A stretch of DNA of 64,000 bases, taken from UBA868 sp016776875 (lineage in GTDB: Bacteria; Pseudomonadota; Gammaproteobacteria; Arenicellales; UBA868). This document shows, piece by piece, positions 46,672 to 55,759 of this stretch (positions are counted from its first letter, which is position 1; the number at the start of each line of letters is the position of its first letter). The translations under genes were made by a program, and so were the position numbers. Below the pieces are notes generated by a model that did not search any database, was not told the origin of the DNA, and saw nothing but the letters and a program-made list of their open reading frames with translations. The stretch is taken from contig CP179198.1 in NCBI GenBank assembly GCA_051201585.1, forward strand, positions 310,001-374,000, written 5' to 3'.

Positions 46672-47913
46672 GTTTGATCAATTGGATTGATGATCGTTTT
46701 CCTCTGACAAAAGTCTGGAATGAGCATCTCGCACAATATTATGCGCCTAAAAACTTTAACTTCTGGTACTACTTTGGCGGTCTCGCGGTGGTGGTGTTGG
46801 TGCTGCAAATCGTCACCGGCATCATTCTAACAATGCATTACAAGCCGGATGCTGAATTGGCATTTGCGTCTGTAGAGTACATCATGCGTGATGTGCCGGC
46901 GGGATGGTTCGTGCGCTATTTGCACGGGGTAGGTGCTTCAATGTTTTTTCTCGTCGTTTATCTGCATATGTTCCGAGGGCTGATGTACGGGTCTTACCGA
47001 AATCCTCGAGAGCTGAATTTGGATTCTCGGCATGGTGATATATGTGGCATTGATGGCAGAGGCATTTTTCGGCTACTTGCTACCATGGGGCAATATGTCG
47101 TACTGGGGGGCGCAGGTCATTATTTCGCTGTTTGGCGCGCTACCGGTCATCGGCGAGCCACTGGCGGAATGGATCCGCGGGGATTTTGTGGTCTCTGATG
47201 CAACGTTGAACCGCTTTTTTGCGTTTCATGTGATTTTGTTGCCACTTCTGTTGGCATTGTTGGTTTACCTGCATATCGTTGCGCTGCACAAGGTGGGATC
47301 CAACAACCCTGATGGCGTCGATATCAAGAAAAATAAGGATAAAGATGGCATACCAGTTGATGGTATTCCGTTTCACCCGTACTACACCGTTAAAGATACG
47401 TTCGGGATTGCGGTGTTTATGACGATATTTCTGGGGATTGTATTTTTTGTACCGGAGTTAGGCGGTTGGTTTCTGGAAAAAGATAATTTTGCGCCAGCGG
47501 ATATCCTCCAGACGCCACCAGATATCGTCCCGCTTTGGTATCTCACGCCGTACTATTCGATTCTGCGTGCCGTTACTTTCGAATGGTTGCCTGGCGGCGC
47601 AAAGGTTTGGGGTGTGATTGCGATGGGTGCTGCGATCGTTATGTTTTTCTTTTTGCCCTGGCTTGATCGCGCGAAGGTGCGTTCGATCCGTTACCGAGGA
47701 TGGATGTACAAGACCGCGCTTACAATTTTTGCCGTTACTTTCGTGATGTTGGGCTACCTCGGCACGAAAAATCCCGGTCACATTGATTTGTTCTTGTTCG
47801 AGAACGTTATTTGGGCCCAGATTGGCATGTTGTTGTATTTTGCGTTTTTCCTGCTGATGCCGATTTATACGACATTGGACCGGACAAAGCCCGAACCGGA
47901 TCGCGTGGGGTAG
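46668..47913 (+). CDS. petB: cytochrome b of the bc1 complex, one-base frame shift
   Basis: The first frame covers NFWYYFGGLAVVVLVLQIVTGIILTMHYKPD and the heme-ligand helix YLHGVGASMFFLVVYLHMFRGLMYGSYRNPREL. It breaks at AGCT 47011-47014. The other frame resumes WILGMVIYVALMAEAFFGYLLPWGNMSYWGAQVI, the second heme helix FHVILLPLLLALLVYLHIVALH, and the C-terminal helices with the PDIVPLWYLTPYYSIL segment around the Qo site. Corrected length about 414 residues. bc1 cytochrome b is normally indispensable for respiration through this complex, so a genuine null mutation inside an otherwise intact petABC operon is unlikely. Confidence 0.93.
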
Positions 47914-47918
47914 AGCAT

Positions 47919-48659
47919 ATGAAAAGTGTTATTAAAAAACTACTGCCTCTGGTATTCGTATTGTCGTCGCCTGCGGCCATGGCAGCGGGCGGCGGGGGCG
48001 AGCATCTCGATTCCGCGTACATTAATCTTGCCGATAAGGCATCGCTCCGAAGGGGCGCGCATACTTTTGTAAATTACTGCCTATCGTGTCACGAGGCGTC
48101 ATTTATGCGATACGATCGCATGGCAAGAGATCTTGATATTGATTTGACCGACCTTCGTGAAGATATGATGTTTGCTTCAGACCGACCCGGTGATTTGATG
48201 AAGGTCAACATGTCGGCAGAAGATGCAAAATCGTGGCTGGGTGTGACCCCTCCAGATTTGAGCCTGACGGCTCGGTCTCGCGGTCCAGATTGGATTTATA
48301 CCTACATGCGTGGTTTTTACAGGGACGCGGGCACAACTACGGGATGGAACAATACGCTTTTCCCAAACGTCGCGATGCCACACATTCTTTATGAGTGGCA
48401 AGGCCTGCGATCAGCGAATTTTGAAGTTTCTTCGAACGGCGCCAAAAGCCTAGCCGGTTTTGATCAGATGTCACCGGGCTCGATGAACGCTGCGGAATAT
48501 GATGGTGCAATGCGTGATCTCACTAACTTCATGGTGTATCTCGCAGAGCCGGCAAAATTAGTGCGTTACAAAATAGGCATATGGGTGATGGTCTTTATGC
48601 TGATATTTATCGGACTCGCCTACGCGCTTAAAAAGGAGTATTGGCGCGACGTCCATTGA
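47919..48659 (+). CDS. petC: cytochrome c1
   Basis: 246 residues from ATG 47919; the frame is open upstream, but those residues overlap petB out of frame. Signal peptide KSVIKKLLPLVFVLSSPAAMA, heme motif YCLSCHEA near residue 50, axial Met in FPNVAMPHILYE, and a C-terminal anchor IGIWVMVFMLIFIGLAYALK. It completes the bc1 complex with petA and petB. Confidence 0.95.
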   Translation: MKSVIKKLLPLVFVLSSPAAMAAGGGGEHLDSAYINLADKASLRRGAHTFVNYCLSCHEASFMRYDRMARDLDIDLTDLREDMMFASDRPGDLMKVNMSAEDAKSWLGVTPPDLSLTARSRGPDWIYTYMRGFYRDAGTTTGWNNTLFPNVAMPHILYEWQGLRSANFEVSSNGAKSLAGFDQMSPGSMNAAEYDGAMRDLTNFMVYLAEPAKLVRYKIGIWVMVFMLIFIGLAYALKKEYWRDVH

Positions 48660-48664
48660 TCGCT

Positions 48665-48693
48665 GTGGTCGCGTCGAGTCGACACTATTTTTT
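48665..48693 (+). terminator. probable terminator after petABC
   Basis: An imperfect stem GTG-TCG/CGA-CAC with one bulged G is followed within two bases by six T (48688-48693). It lies just after the petC stop and before sspA. Confidence 0.4.
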
Positions 48694-48726
48694 CCCAACA
48701 TTTAATCTAGGCATGGGTAACTCTGT

Positions 48727-49326
48727 ATGAAGCTCTACTCCGGTACTTTGTGTATTTTTAGTCACGCTTGTCGATTTGTGCTTAAAGAAAAAGATATCGA
48801 ATGCGATGTGGTTTACATCTCGAGCAAAGAAGACGAGGAGATAATTGCGGAGCTGAATCCTTATGGGGAAACGCCGACGCTCTCGGATCGGGATTTGGTT
48901 TTGTATGACGGGATCGTCGTTAGTGAATATTTTGATGAGCGGTTTCCGCACCCACCGCTACTCCCAAGTGATCCTACTACTCGCGCCAAGGTCCGGGTAA
49001 TGATATCTCGTTTACGGCGCGATTGGCTTGATAGTATTCAGTCCTGCATCGCGACGGGATCTAAGCCGGACAAGAAGTTGAGTAAGAGCATTAACGACGG
49101 TCTCGTGGCGATGTCGAGTCACTTTGGCCATAATAAATTTGTGCTCGGTGACGAATTTACGATGGTGGATGCTTACTTTGCTGTTTTGTTATGGCGATTG
49201 CCGATGCTGGGGATTGGCCTCCCGAAGCAAGGCGCAAACACGCTCGCCTACGGCAAGCGAATGTTCGAAAAAGCCTCGTTTATCGAAAGCCTCAGTCCAG
49301 CTGAGCGTGAGATTTCTGCCGGCTGA
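48727..49326 (+). CDS. sspA: stringent starvation protein A (GST fold)
   Basis: 199 residues. Thioredoxin-like N-domain MKLYSGTLCIFSHACRFVLKEKDIECDVVYI with NPYGETPTLSDRDLVLYDGIVVSEYFDERFPHPPL, then an all-helical GST C-domain. SspA lacks GST activity and binds RNA polymerase to modify sigma70 promoters under stress. It sits in the gammaproteobacterial order petABC-sspA-sspB. Confidence 0.95.
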   Translation: MKLYSGTLCIFSHACRFVLKEKDIECDVVYISSKEDEEIIAELNPYGETPTLSDRDLVLYDGIVVSEYFDERFPHPPLLPSDPTTRAKVRVMISRLRRDWLDSIQSCIATGSKPDKKLSKSINDGLVAMSSHFGHNKFVLGDEFTMVDAYFAVLLWRLPMLGIGLPKQGANTLAYGKRMFEKASFIESLSPAEREISAG

Positions 49327-49336
49327 AGTGAATTTA

Positions 49337-49753
49337 ATGAGCGAGGATAAAGCTGTATTAACCTCACATCGCCCTTACCTGATCCGGGCAATCTTCGAGT
49401 GGACGCTTGATAATAATTTGACCCCGCAGTTGGTGGTCAATGCGGATATGAATGGGGTAGATGTCCCTGAGGCATTTATTGAGGACGGGCAGATCGTATT
49501 GAATATTAGTCCTCAGGCCGTCTCAGATCTTGATATGGGTAATGAATTCATAACGTTTTCTGCCCGGTTTCAAGGGATGCCGCGTTCCGTAATCGTCCCC
49601 GTTAACGCGGTATTGGCAATTTTTGATCGCGAGACTCGTCAGGGCATGTCTTTTCCAGAGGCGAGCACGGAAGACGACCAAGGCGGTAAAACTGCTGATT
49701 CGATGAATCCGCCCCAAGCGCGCGGAAGACCTAAACTTAAGCTCGTTGAATAG
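49337..49753 (+). CDS. sspB: ClpXP adaptor SspB
   Basis: 138 residues from ATG 49337; the longer frame into sspA is rejected. SHRPYLIRAIFEWTLDNNLTPQLVVNA opens the ssrA-tag-binding domain and IVPVNAVLAIFDRETRQGMSF closes it. The tail is a flexible linker ending GRPKLKLVE, the ClpX-binding motif. It tethers ssrA-tagged proteins to ClpXP. Confidence 0.95.
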   Translation: MSEDKAVLTSHRPYLIRAIFEWTLDNNLTPQLVVNADMNGVDVPEAFIEDGQIVLNISPQAVSDLDMGNEFITFSARFQGMPRSVIVPVNAVLAIFDRETRQGMSFPEASTEDDQGGKTADSMNPPQARGRPKLKLVE

Positions 49754-49755
49754 TT

Positions 49756-49783
49756 CTCGAGATTGGGAACGTTCAACCCGATC
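49756..49783 (+). promoter_or_regulatory. possible heat-shock (sigma32-like) promoter of hslVU
   Basis: CTCGAGA (49756-49762) and CCCGATC (49777-49783) with a 14-base spacer loosely resemble sigma32 elements upstream of hslV. The same bases can form a hairpin, so this is uncertain. Confidence 0.3.
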
Positions 49784-49804
49784 CCTAATAACAAAGGCAT
49801 ATTA

Positions 49805-50359
49805 ATGAGCGAAGTCAAAATGCATGGCACGACGATTCTCTCGGTGCGTCGAGGTAACCAAGTCGTTATCGGGGGAGACGGACAAGTGACACTTGGCGAT
49901 ACCCGGATGAAAGGTAATGCGCGAAAAGTGAGACGCTTGTACAACGATCAGGTTATTGCAGGATTTGCTGGAGGCACTGCTGATGCTTTCACGCTTTTTG
50001 AACGTTTTGAAGGGAAACTGCAGCAACATCAAGGCAATTTGACCCGCGCGGCTGTAGAGCTTTCGAAGGACTGGCGCACGGACCGAATGCTTCGACGTCT
50101 CGAGGCCCTGCTCGCCGTAGCTGACGCTTCTGCGTCATTTATCCTCTCGGGAACGGGTGATGTCATTGAGCCTGAAGAAGGGATAATGGCGATCGGGTCG
50201 GGTGGTGCTTATGCCAAGGCCGCCGCTCGCGCACTGGTGTCTGAAACAAATCTCGATGCCAGGACAACGGTCGAGAAGGCGCTCGGGATCGCCGCTGATA
50301 TCTGTATCTACACCAATCATCAAATTACAATTGAAGAGTTGGAGATTCGACCGGCGTAA
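49805..50359 (+). CDS. hslV: ATP-dependent protease subunit HslV
   Basis: 184 residues from ATG 49805. HGTTILSVRRGNQVVIGGDGQVTLGDTRMKGNARKVRRLY is the HslV core; the catalytic Thr follows a short MSEVKMHG leader that must be removed, as in alphaproteobacterial HslV and unlike the two-residue start of E. coli. GFAGGTADAFTLFERFE and IGSGGAYAKAAARAL are conserved. It is the peptidase of the HslVU proteasome-like complex. Confidence 0.95.
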   Translation: MSEVKMHGTTILSVRRGNQVVIGGDGQVTLGDTRMKGNARKVRRLYNDQVIAGFAGGTADAFTLFERFEGKLQQHQGNLTRAAVELSKDWRTDRMLRRLEALLAVADASASFILSGTGDVIEPEEGIMAIGSGGAYAKAAARALVSETNLDARTTVEKALGIAADICIYTNHQITIEELEIRPA

Positions 50360-50423
50360 TCGTTAAATTGCGGTACTGGTTATTGATCTAATTCTAGTTT
50401 TCGATTCAAACCTGTGGAAATTT

Positions 50424-51749
50424 ATGTCTGAGATGACCCCTCGTGAGATTGTTGAGGAGCTCGATAAGCATATTATTGGTCAGTCCAATGCCAAGCGTGC
50501 GGTTGCGATTGCTCTTCGAAATCGTTGGCGACGCCAACAAGTGCCCGATGCGTTTCTTCGGAGCGAAATTACGCCAAAAAATATCTTAATGATCGGTCCT
50601 ACTGGCGTGGGTAAGACTGAAATTGCGCGACGTCTCGCAAAGCTTGCGAAAGCGCCGTTCATAAAGGTCGAGGCAACAAAATTTACCGAAGTGGGTTATG
50701 TGGGTAGGGAAGTTGATTCGATTATTCGCGATCTCGTTGATATGGCGATCAAAATGACCCGCGAAGAGGCGCTTCAGCGCGTACAGACCCGTGCCGAAGA
50801 TGCGGCTGAAGAACGCGTGCTTGACCTGCTTTTACCTCCGGCGCGTGGTGCTAATGAAAAAGAGGCTGATGAGGGGGCGGGCCGACAGCGTCTGAGAAAG
50901 TTATTGCGTGAGGGCAATTTGGACGACAAGGAAGTCGAAGTTGAGGTCGCCCCGCCGAATGTGGGTATCGAGATTATGGCGCCGCCCGGAATGGAACAGA
51001 TGACTGATCAGTTGCAGGGAATGTTCCAGAATATGGGCGGTCAAAAAAAGATAACGCGAAAGGTGCAAGTGAGTGAAGCCATGCGTCTGCTCATTGATGA
51101 GGAGGCCTCGTTAATGATTAATGATGAAGATCTCAAGCAAGAAGCACTTGATCGTGTTGAGCAGGATGGGATCGTGTTTTTAGATGAGATCGATAAAATT
51201 GTGGGCAATAGTGATCGACAAGGTGCCGATGTCTCTCGTGAAGGTGTGCAACGAGATCTACTCCCCCTGATCGAGGGGTCGACTGTGACAACCCGTAGCG
51301 GCATGGTAAAAACCGATCATATTTTATTTATTGCTTCAGGAGCATTTCAGCTCACAAAACCATCCGACCTGATTCCTGAATTGCAAGGTCGATTGCCAAT
51401 TAGAGTCGAACTCGATGCTTTGGGTACAGAGGAGTTCGTCAGAATCCTTACTGAGCCGGATGCCTCCCTTACTGAGCAGTATGCCAGTCTTATGGGAACC
51501 GAAAATGTGACGCTGGAGTTCTCTGCAGACGGGATCGACCGGATCGCGGATGTGGCTTGGCGTGTCAATGAGAAGACCGAGAATATCGGTGCTCGACGCT
51601 TGCATACGGTGATGGAGCGATTGCTTGAGAATATCTCGTTCGAAGCGGCGGATCGAGGTGGACAATCAATTATCGTTGATCGCGATTATGTGGATTCTCA
51701 CCTGAGCAGCCTCGCTGAAGACGAAGACCTTTCTCGATATATCCTTTAG
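50424..51749 (+). CDS. hslU: HslU ATPase (unfoldase of HslVU)
   Basis: 441 residues. TPREIVEELDKHIIGQSNAKRAVAIALRNRWRR, Walker A GPTGVGKTEIARRLAKLA, the VGYVGREVDSIIRDLVD pore-loop region, a long I-domain (about 110-240), Walker B IVFLDEIDKIV, sensor region and the C-terminal LSRYIL that docks into HslV. It unfolds substrates for HslV and is co-transcribed with it. Confidence 0.96.
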   Translation: MSEMTPREIVEELDKHIIGQSNAKRAVAIALRNRWRRQQVPDAFLRSEITPKNILMIGPTGVGKTEIARRLAKLAKAPFIKVEATKFTEVGYVGREVDSIIRDLVDMAIKMTREEALQRVQTRAEDAAEERVLDLLLPPARGANEKEADEGAGRQRLRKLLREGNLDDKEVEVEVAPPNVGIEIMAPPGMEQMTDQLQGMFQNMGGQKKITRKVQVSEAMRLLIDEEASLMINDEDLKQEALDRVEQDGIVFLDEIDKIVGNSDRQGADVSREGVQRDLLPLIEGSTVTTRSGMVKTDHILFIASGAFQLTKPSDLIPELQGRLPIRVELDALGTEEFVRILTEPDASLTEQYASLMGTENVTLEFSADGIDRIADVAWRVNEKTENIGARRLHTVMERLLENISFEAADRGGQSIIVDRDYVDSHLSSLAEDEDLSRYIL

Positions 51750-51811
51750 CCTAGCGCCATTAAGGTCGCGGTATAGTCACTTGTCCGCCGCTTGGGTTGG
51801 GAAGGATATTA

Positions 51812-52601
51812 ATGACGGTTCTGTTGATAGACGGTTTAAATCTGATTCGACGCGTCTACGCAGGCGTTCCCGAGGACGTCGACGATCGATCCGAGAAAGT
51901 GAGCAATGCCTGTTTGGCATCTGCTCGACGTGCGCTACGCCGGCATCAACCTTCTCATGCGATTTTAGTGATGGAGGTTTCTGGCAAGAGCTGGCGTGCG
52001 CAGGAATTCCCTGATTACAAGAAAAATCGCCCCGCGATGCCAACTGATCTGAAGCAGAGTTTACCGTCGATTGAGACGGCGTTTTCTGGAATCGGCATCC
52101 ACTCGTTGGCAGCAGAGGGTTTTGAGGCAGATGACACAATTGCCTCGATCGCGGTGCGTACGCGTCAAATGGGGATTCCAACAGTGATCCTGTCAACTGA
52201 CAAAAGTTTTTGTCAGTTGGTGGGTCGCTGTATTACCCTTTTCGACCATTTCAATCAGAAGGAGCGTGATATCGATTGGATCATCGAGCATTTTGGTGTG
52301 GCGCCTGAAAAACTTGTTGATTTGATGACGTTAGCGGGTGACCCCGGACTTGGTATTCCGGGCATTCGTAACGTAGGCGTTCAAATCGCATCGCGCCTGC
52401 TCGACCAGTACGGCAGCGTCGATCAACTGTTGTTGCATGTTGCAGATATTCCGGGAAAAGCTAGGTGAGAACATTCGTCAAGGGATTGAAAATATTGAAC
52501 TGACCCGGAAACTGGTGACATTGCGTCAGGACGTTCATCTCGGCCTTAATCTTCAGAATTTTCGATATTCGGATCCAGAGATTGAGGCAGCTTCTCAGTA
52601 A
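51812..52601 (+). CDS. xni: flap endonuclease / exonuclease IX-like protein, one-base frame shift
   Basis: ATG at 51812 with a GGAAGG ribosome-binding site; MTVLLIDGLNLIRRVYA opens the FEN fold, followed by FPDYKKNRPAMP, FEADDTIASIA, LSTDKSFCQLV and the H3TH region GDPGLGIPGIRNVG. The frame breaks at AGCT 52459-52462; the other frame continues GENIRQGIENIELTRKLVTLRQDVHLG to a stop at 52599. Corrected length about 262 residues. The family is the stand-alone 5' nuclease related to the DNA polymerase I N-domain. Confidence 0.87.
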
Positions 52602-52613
52602 GCAAAAAAGAAG

Positions 52614-52976
52614 CTAATTTTTTTCGGGCAGAATTTCAATTCGGTCGCTGTCAGCAAGATCTACTGACAATCCCTGCACGGTTTTGAACTGCCGACCATC
52701 AAGATCTTTTTTGTAGGCTTGATAATCGAGCGTCGAACCTTGGCCGCTGGTGACCTGAATACGGATAATTTCATGTTGATCTTGCCAGTGCAAAACAAAA
52801 ACAAGCGCTGAAATCGCAGCGATGAGTCCGAGCAAGGTATAAGCGACAAATGCGGCTGAAATTTTTGACGGTGTTTCAACTGATGGTTTAGCGGGCTTAT
52901 TTTTTTCGGTTTTGACTCGAAAGACCAGCGCCACGATGATTATCACGACCAGTGTGAATAGAATTTTGGTCAACAT
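52614..52976 (-). CDS. small inner-membrane protein of unknown function
   Basis: 120 residues: an N-terminal membrane helix (LTKILFTLVVIIIVALVFRV), a short polar linker, a second helix (AAFVAYTLLGLIAAISALVFVLHW) and a C-terminal soluble part (about 70-120) with QVTSGQGSTLDYQAYKKDLDGRQFKTVQGL. No family recognised. It overlaps the YcgL gene by seven bases. Confidence 0.7.
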   Translation of the reverse strand: MLTKILFTLVVIIIVALVFRVKTEKNKPAKPSVETPSKISAAFVAYTLLGLIAAISALVFVLHWQDQHEIIRIQVTSGQGSTLDYQAYKKDLDGRQFKTVQGLSVDLADSDRIEILPEKN

Positions 52977-53218
52977 GTTTCTAGGTCTTTTCCTGGGGGC
53001 ATCTGGAGATAGAACCCACCCATCTTTATACTGGCCATGACTTCAGCAGGGTCGGCTGAGGCTAACGACGTCTTCGTAGCAAGATCGAACGAGATAACAA
53101 ACTCAAGATCACCCAACTGCTCAGTCAAGGCGGCGGGAAGATTCTCAAGAGATTTTGAATCGGCAACGAAAAGATAGGCTCCTTCTTTGCGACTACCCTT
53201 GTATACCTCGCAATTCAA
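52970..53218 (-). CDS. YcgL-domain protein
   Basis: 82 residues; MNCEVYKGSRKEGAYLFVAD at the start and FDLATKTSLASADPAEVMASIKMGGFYLQMPP at the end are the YcgL (formerly DUF709) signature. Function unknown. It shares its strand with the membrane protein downstream and gltA upstream. Confidence 0.85.
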   Translation of the reverse strand: MNCEVYKGSRKEGAYLFVADSKSLENLPAALTEQLGDLEFVISFDLATKTSLASADPAEVMASIKMGGFYLQMPPGKDLETC

Positions 53219-53254
53219 TGGAGAATGTTTTGGGTGGTCTTCAGTTTGAATCGG

Positions 53255-54655
53255 CTAGTCTTCATTGTTTTTTCGACCGCCACCCCATAACCATGCCCAT
53301 CCCGATCGTTTTTCAGTATGGGCGCGTTCTGTTACTTGCGTAAATGGACGCTGTTCTTTTCCGACATAGAGCTGGCGTGGTCGGCCAATTCGGCTTTCGG
53401 AGGATTCCATCATTTCTTTCCAATGCGAAATCCAGCCAACGGTCCGACCGATTGCGAACAATACGGTAAACATATTTGTCGGAAAGCCTAGTGACCGAAG
53501 AATGATGCCTGAGTAGAAATCGACATTTGGATAAAGCTTTTTATCAACGAAGTAAGGATCATCTACCGCGATTCTCTCGAGCTCCATTGCAAGGTCAAGC
53601 ATGGGATCATTAATGCCAAGCTCGTTCAAGACTTCATGGCAGGTTTCTCTCATCACGGTTGCTCGTGGGTCATAGTTTTTGTAGACCCGATGACCGAAGC
53701 CCATTAATCGAAAACGATCTTCAGGGTCTTGCGCTTTTTTGATGTACTTTTGAATACGGTCTTTGGTGCCGATCTCACCGAGCATATTAAGAACGGCTTC
53801 ATTGGCGCCACCGTGTGCTGGCCCCCAAAGTGAGGCAATACCGGCCGCTACACATGCGAATGGATTGGCATCAGATGAGCCAGCCAGGCGCACGGTTGAA
53901 GTCGACGCATTTTGCTCATGATCTGCGTGCAGAATCAAAATTCGATCAATCGCTCTTGCCAGCACCGGATTGACTTCGTAATCTTCGGTAGGTACTGCAA
54001 ACATTAAACGCATTAGATTTTCTGAGTAGGTCAGATTGTTGAGCGGTTGTATGAAAGGCTGGCCCAGAGAGTATTTGAATGCATATGCGCCAATCGTTGG
54101 CATTTTTGCGATCAGTCGGTGTGCGGCGGTCATGCGCTGCAGGGGATCGTTAATATCGGTGCTGTCATGATAAAAAGCGGATAAAGCGCCGACGACGCCG
54201 ACCATCACAGCCATCGGGTGTGCGCTTCGCACAAAGCCGCTGTAAAACCGAACTAACTGTTCATGCAACATCGTGTGTCGTGTGATGTCGCCATCAAATA
54301 ACTCTTTTTCTTCAGGCGAAGGAAGTTCTCCATGCAACAGGAGGTAGCAGACGTCCATGAAGTCTGTGTTTTTTGCGAGTTCAGAAATCGCGTAGCCACG
54401 ATGCAGTAGAATCCCGGCTTCGCCATCTATGTAGGTGATTTCAGAAGAGCAAGATGCGGTTGACGTAAATCCAGGGTCGTAAGTGAATGCTCCTGTTTGA
54501 GCATATAGTTTCCTGATATCGATTACTTTGGGACCGACAGAGCCGTGCAAGGTCGGCAATTCCCACGAGTCACCCGTTTCGTTATCAGTGAGGGTGAAAG
54601 AGCGGCGGGCCGCCTGGGCGAGATCGCTCGGATTTTGCTGTTTTGCTTGGGACAT
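53255..54655 (-). CDS. gltA: citrate synthase (type II) with unusual terminal extensions
   Basis: 466 residues, longer than the usual ~430. Catalytic residues are in GPAHGGANEAVLNML (His), GFGHRVYKNYDPR (His) and YPNVDFYSGIILRSLG (Asp). The N-terminus has about 30 extra residues (SQAKQQNPSDLAQAARR) and the C-terminus a basic, Trp-rich tail (EKRSGWAWLWGGGRKNNED). It makes citrate from oxaloacetate and acetyl-CoA. A 13-bp palindrome (GGCGCA-C-TGCGCC, 54677-54689) lies in the leader. Confidence 0.95.
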   Translation of the reverse strand: MSQAKQQNPSDLAQAARRSFTLTDNETGDSWELPTLHGSVGPKVIDIRKLYAQTGAFTYDPGFTSTASCSSEITYIDGEAGILLHRGYAISELAKNTDFMDVCYLLLHGELPSPEEKELFDGDITRHTMLHEQLVRFYSGFVRSAHPMAVMVGVVGALSAFYHDSTDINDPLQRMTAAHRLIAKMPTIGAYAFKYSLGQPFIQPLNNLTYSENLMRLMFAVPTEDYEVNPVLARAIDRILILHADHEQNASTSTVRLAGSSDANPFACVAAGIASLWGPAHGGANEAVLNMLGEIGTKDRIQKYIKKAQDPEDRFRLMGFGHRVYKNYDPRATVMRETCHEVLNELGINDPMLDLAMELERIAVDDPYFVDKKLYPNVDFYSGIILRSLGFPTNMFTVLFAIGRTVGWISHWKEMMESSESRIGRPRQLYVGKEQRPFTQVTERAHTEKRSGWAWLWGGGRKNNED

Positions 54656-54899
54656 GACGACTACCTCATATCTCCCGGCGCACTGCGCCAGGAAAATTAA
54701 AAAAAGAACGGATTAAACCCCTGTTTTATACCGTATTAAAAAGGAAAACACAGTCTTGACATTCGGGTAGATTTTAGAAGGTCTGCAGATCTGAGTCATC
54801 TCAGCCTATTTTTGGCGCTATTTTCGGGACTTCTTCGGAAAAATGATGTGCTCAGGAAAAGCGGTCCACAACAATAAATTAGGAGTAATTTGTCAAATT

Positions 54900-55754
54900 A
54901 TGATTGGTGAACCGTTTAGTGTTGAAACCCCAAGTGCGGGCAAAATTCATGGCGTTCGATGGGGTAACCCCAACGCTCCGGCTGTGCTGGGCTTACATGG
55001 CTGGCTAGATAACGTCGCTACTTTCGCGCCGTTATCGCCGTTGCTCGCCGATTTGCAAATTTTTGCAATTGACTTGCCAGGTCACGGTCTTTCGGAGCAT
55101 CGTCCGTCAGGCGTCAGATACCATCTGCTGGATTACGTGCCCGCCGCGCTAGAGTCCGCTGACGCGCTCAAATTGGGTGAGTTTATTCTAATGGGTCATT
55201 CCCTCGGTGGCGCGATATCAGGTCTTTTAACTGCTGCGATGCCAGAGCGGATTAGGGCGCTCGTGTTGTTGGAGGCGCTAGGCCCGCTATCAGAACCTGA
55301 GGATAAGGCGGCAACTCGACTATCTGATTCATTGCATGCATATCAGTCGGCTTACGCTAGAACGCCCGCAATCTATCCTGAGCTTAAAGCGCTAATTAAA
55401 ATGAGAGCGGAAGTGGGCAAGATGACTGAAAAATCGGCCCAGCTTCTCATTGAGCGAAATACCTATCGAACTCGGGATGGCTATCAATGGCGGAGTGATT
55501 CTCGATTACGCTTGCCCTCACCCTCTTATTTTTCAGAAGCACAGGTGTTGGAATATCTCAAAGCGATTAACGTGCCCACGGTAATAATTTTAGGAGAAGA
55601 TGGACTCCTCCTGCAGCGTGATACGTTGGCAGCAAGGTTGGCAGCCTTACCTGAGGCAGATGTACACAGGTTTCGTGGCGGGCATCATCTTCATATGGAT
55701 AACCCGAAACCTGTTGCTGAAGCAGTTAATAAATTTATATCAACTATTGCTTAA
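54900..55754 (+). CDS. alpha/beta hydrolase
   Basis: 284 residues from ATG 54900; ATGs at 54843 and 54846 would add 19 or 18 non-family residues. The AGGAG at 54881-54885 is rather far from 54900, so the start is uncertain. The nucleophile elbow is LMGHSLGGAISG; the oxyanion region is LGLHGWLDNVATFAPL; DLPGHGLSEH and the C-terminal acid and His in ILGEDGLLL and GGHHLHMDNP complete the fold. Substrate unknown; MhpC/BphD-like esterase group. Confidence 0.82.
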   Translation: MIGEPFSVETPSAGKIHGVRWGNPNAPAVLGLHGWLDNVATFAPLSPLLADLQIFAIDLPGHGLSEHRPSGVRYHLLDYVPAALESADALKLGEFILMGHSLGGAISGLLTAAMPERIRALVLLEALGPLSEPEDKAATRLSDSLHAYQSAYARTPAIYPELKALIKMRAEVGKMTEKSAQLLIERNTYRTRDGYQWRSDSRLRLPSPSYFSEAQVLEYLKAINVPTVIILGEDGLLLQRDTLAARLAALPEADVHRFRGGHHLHMDNPKPVAEAVNKFISTIA

Positions 55755-55759
55755 CACGC

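Noticed and set aside
46668..47913. petB, prmC, glpK and other shifted genes as true pseudogenes
   Set aside because: Sequence on both sides is fully conserved in the family, partner genes are intact, some are normally essential, and all breaks share AGCT.
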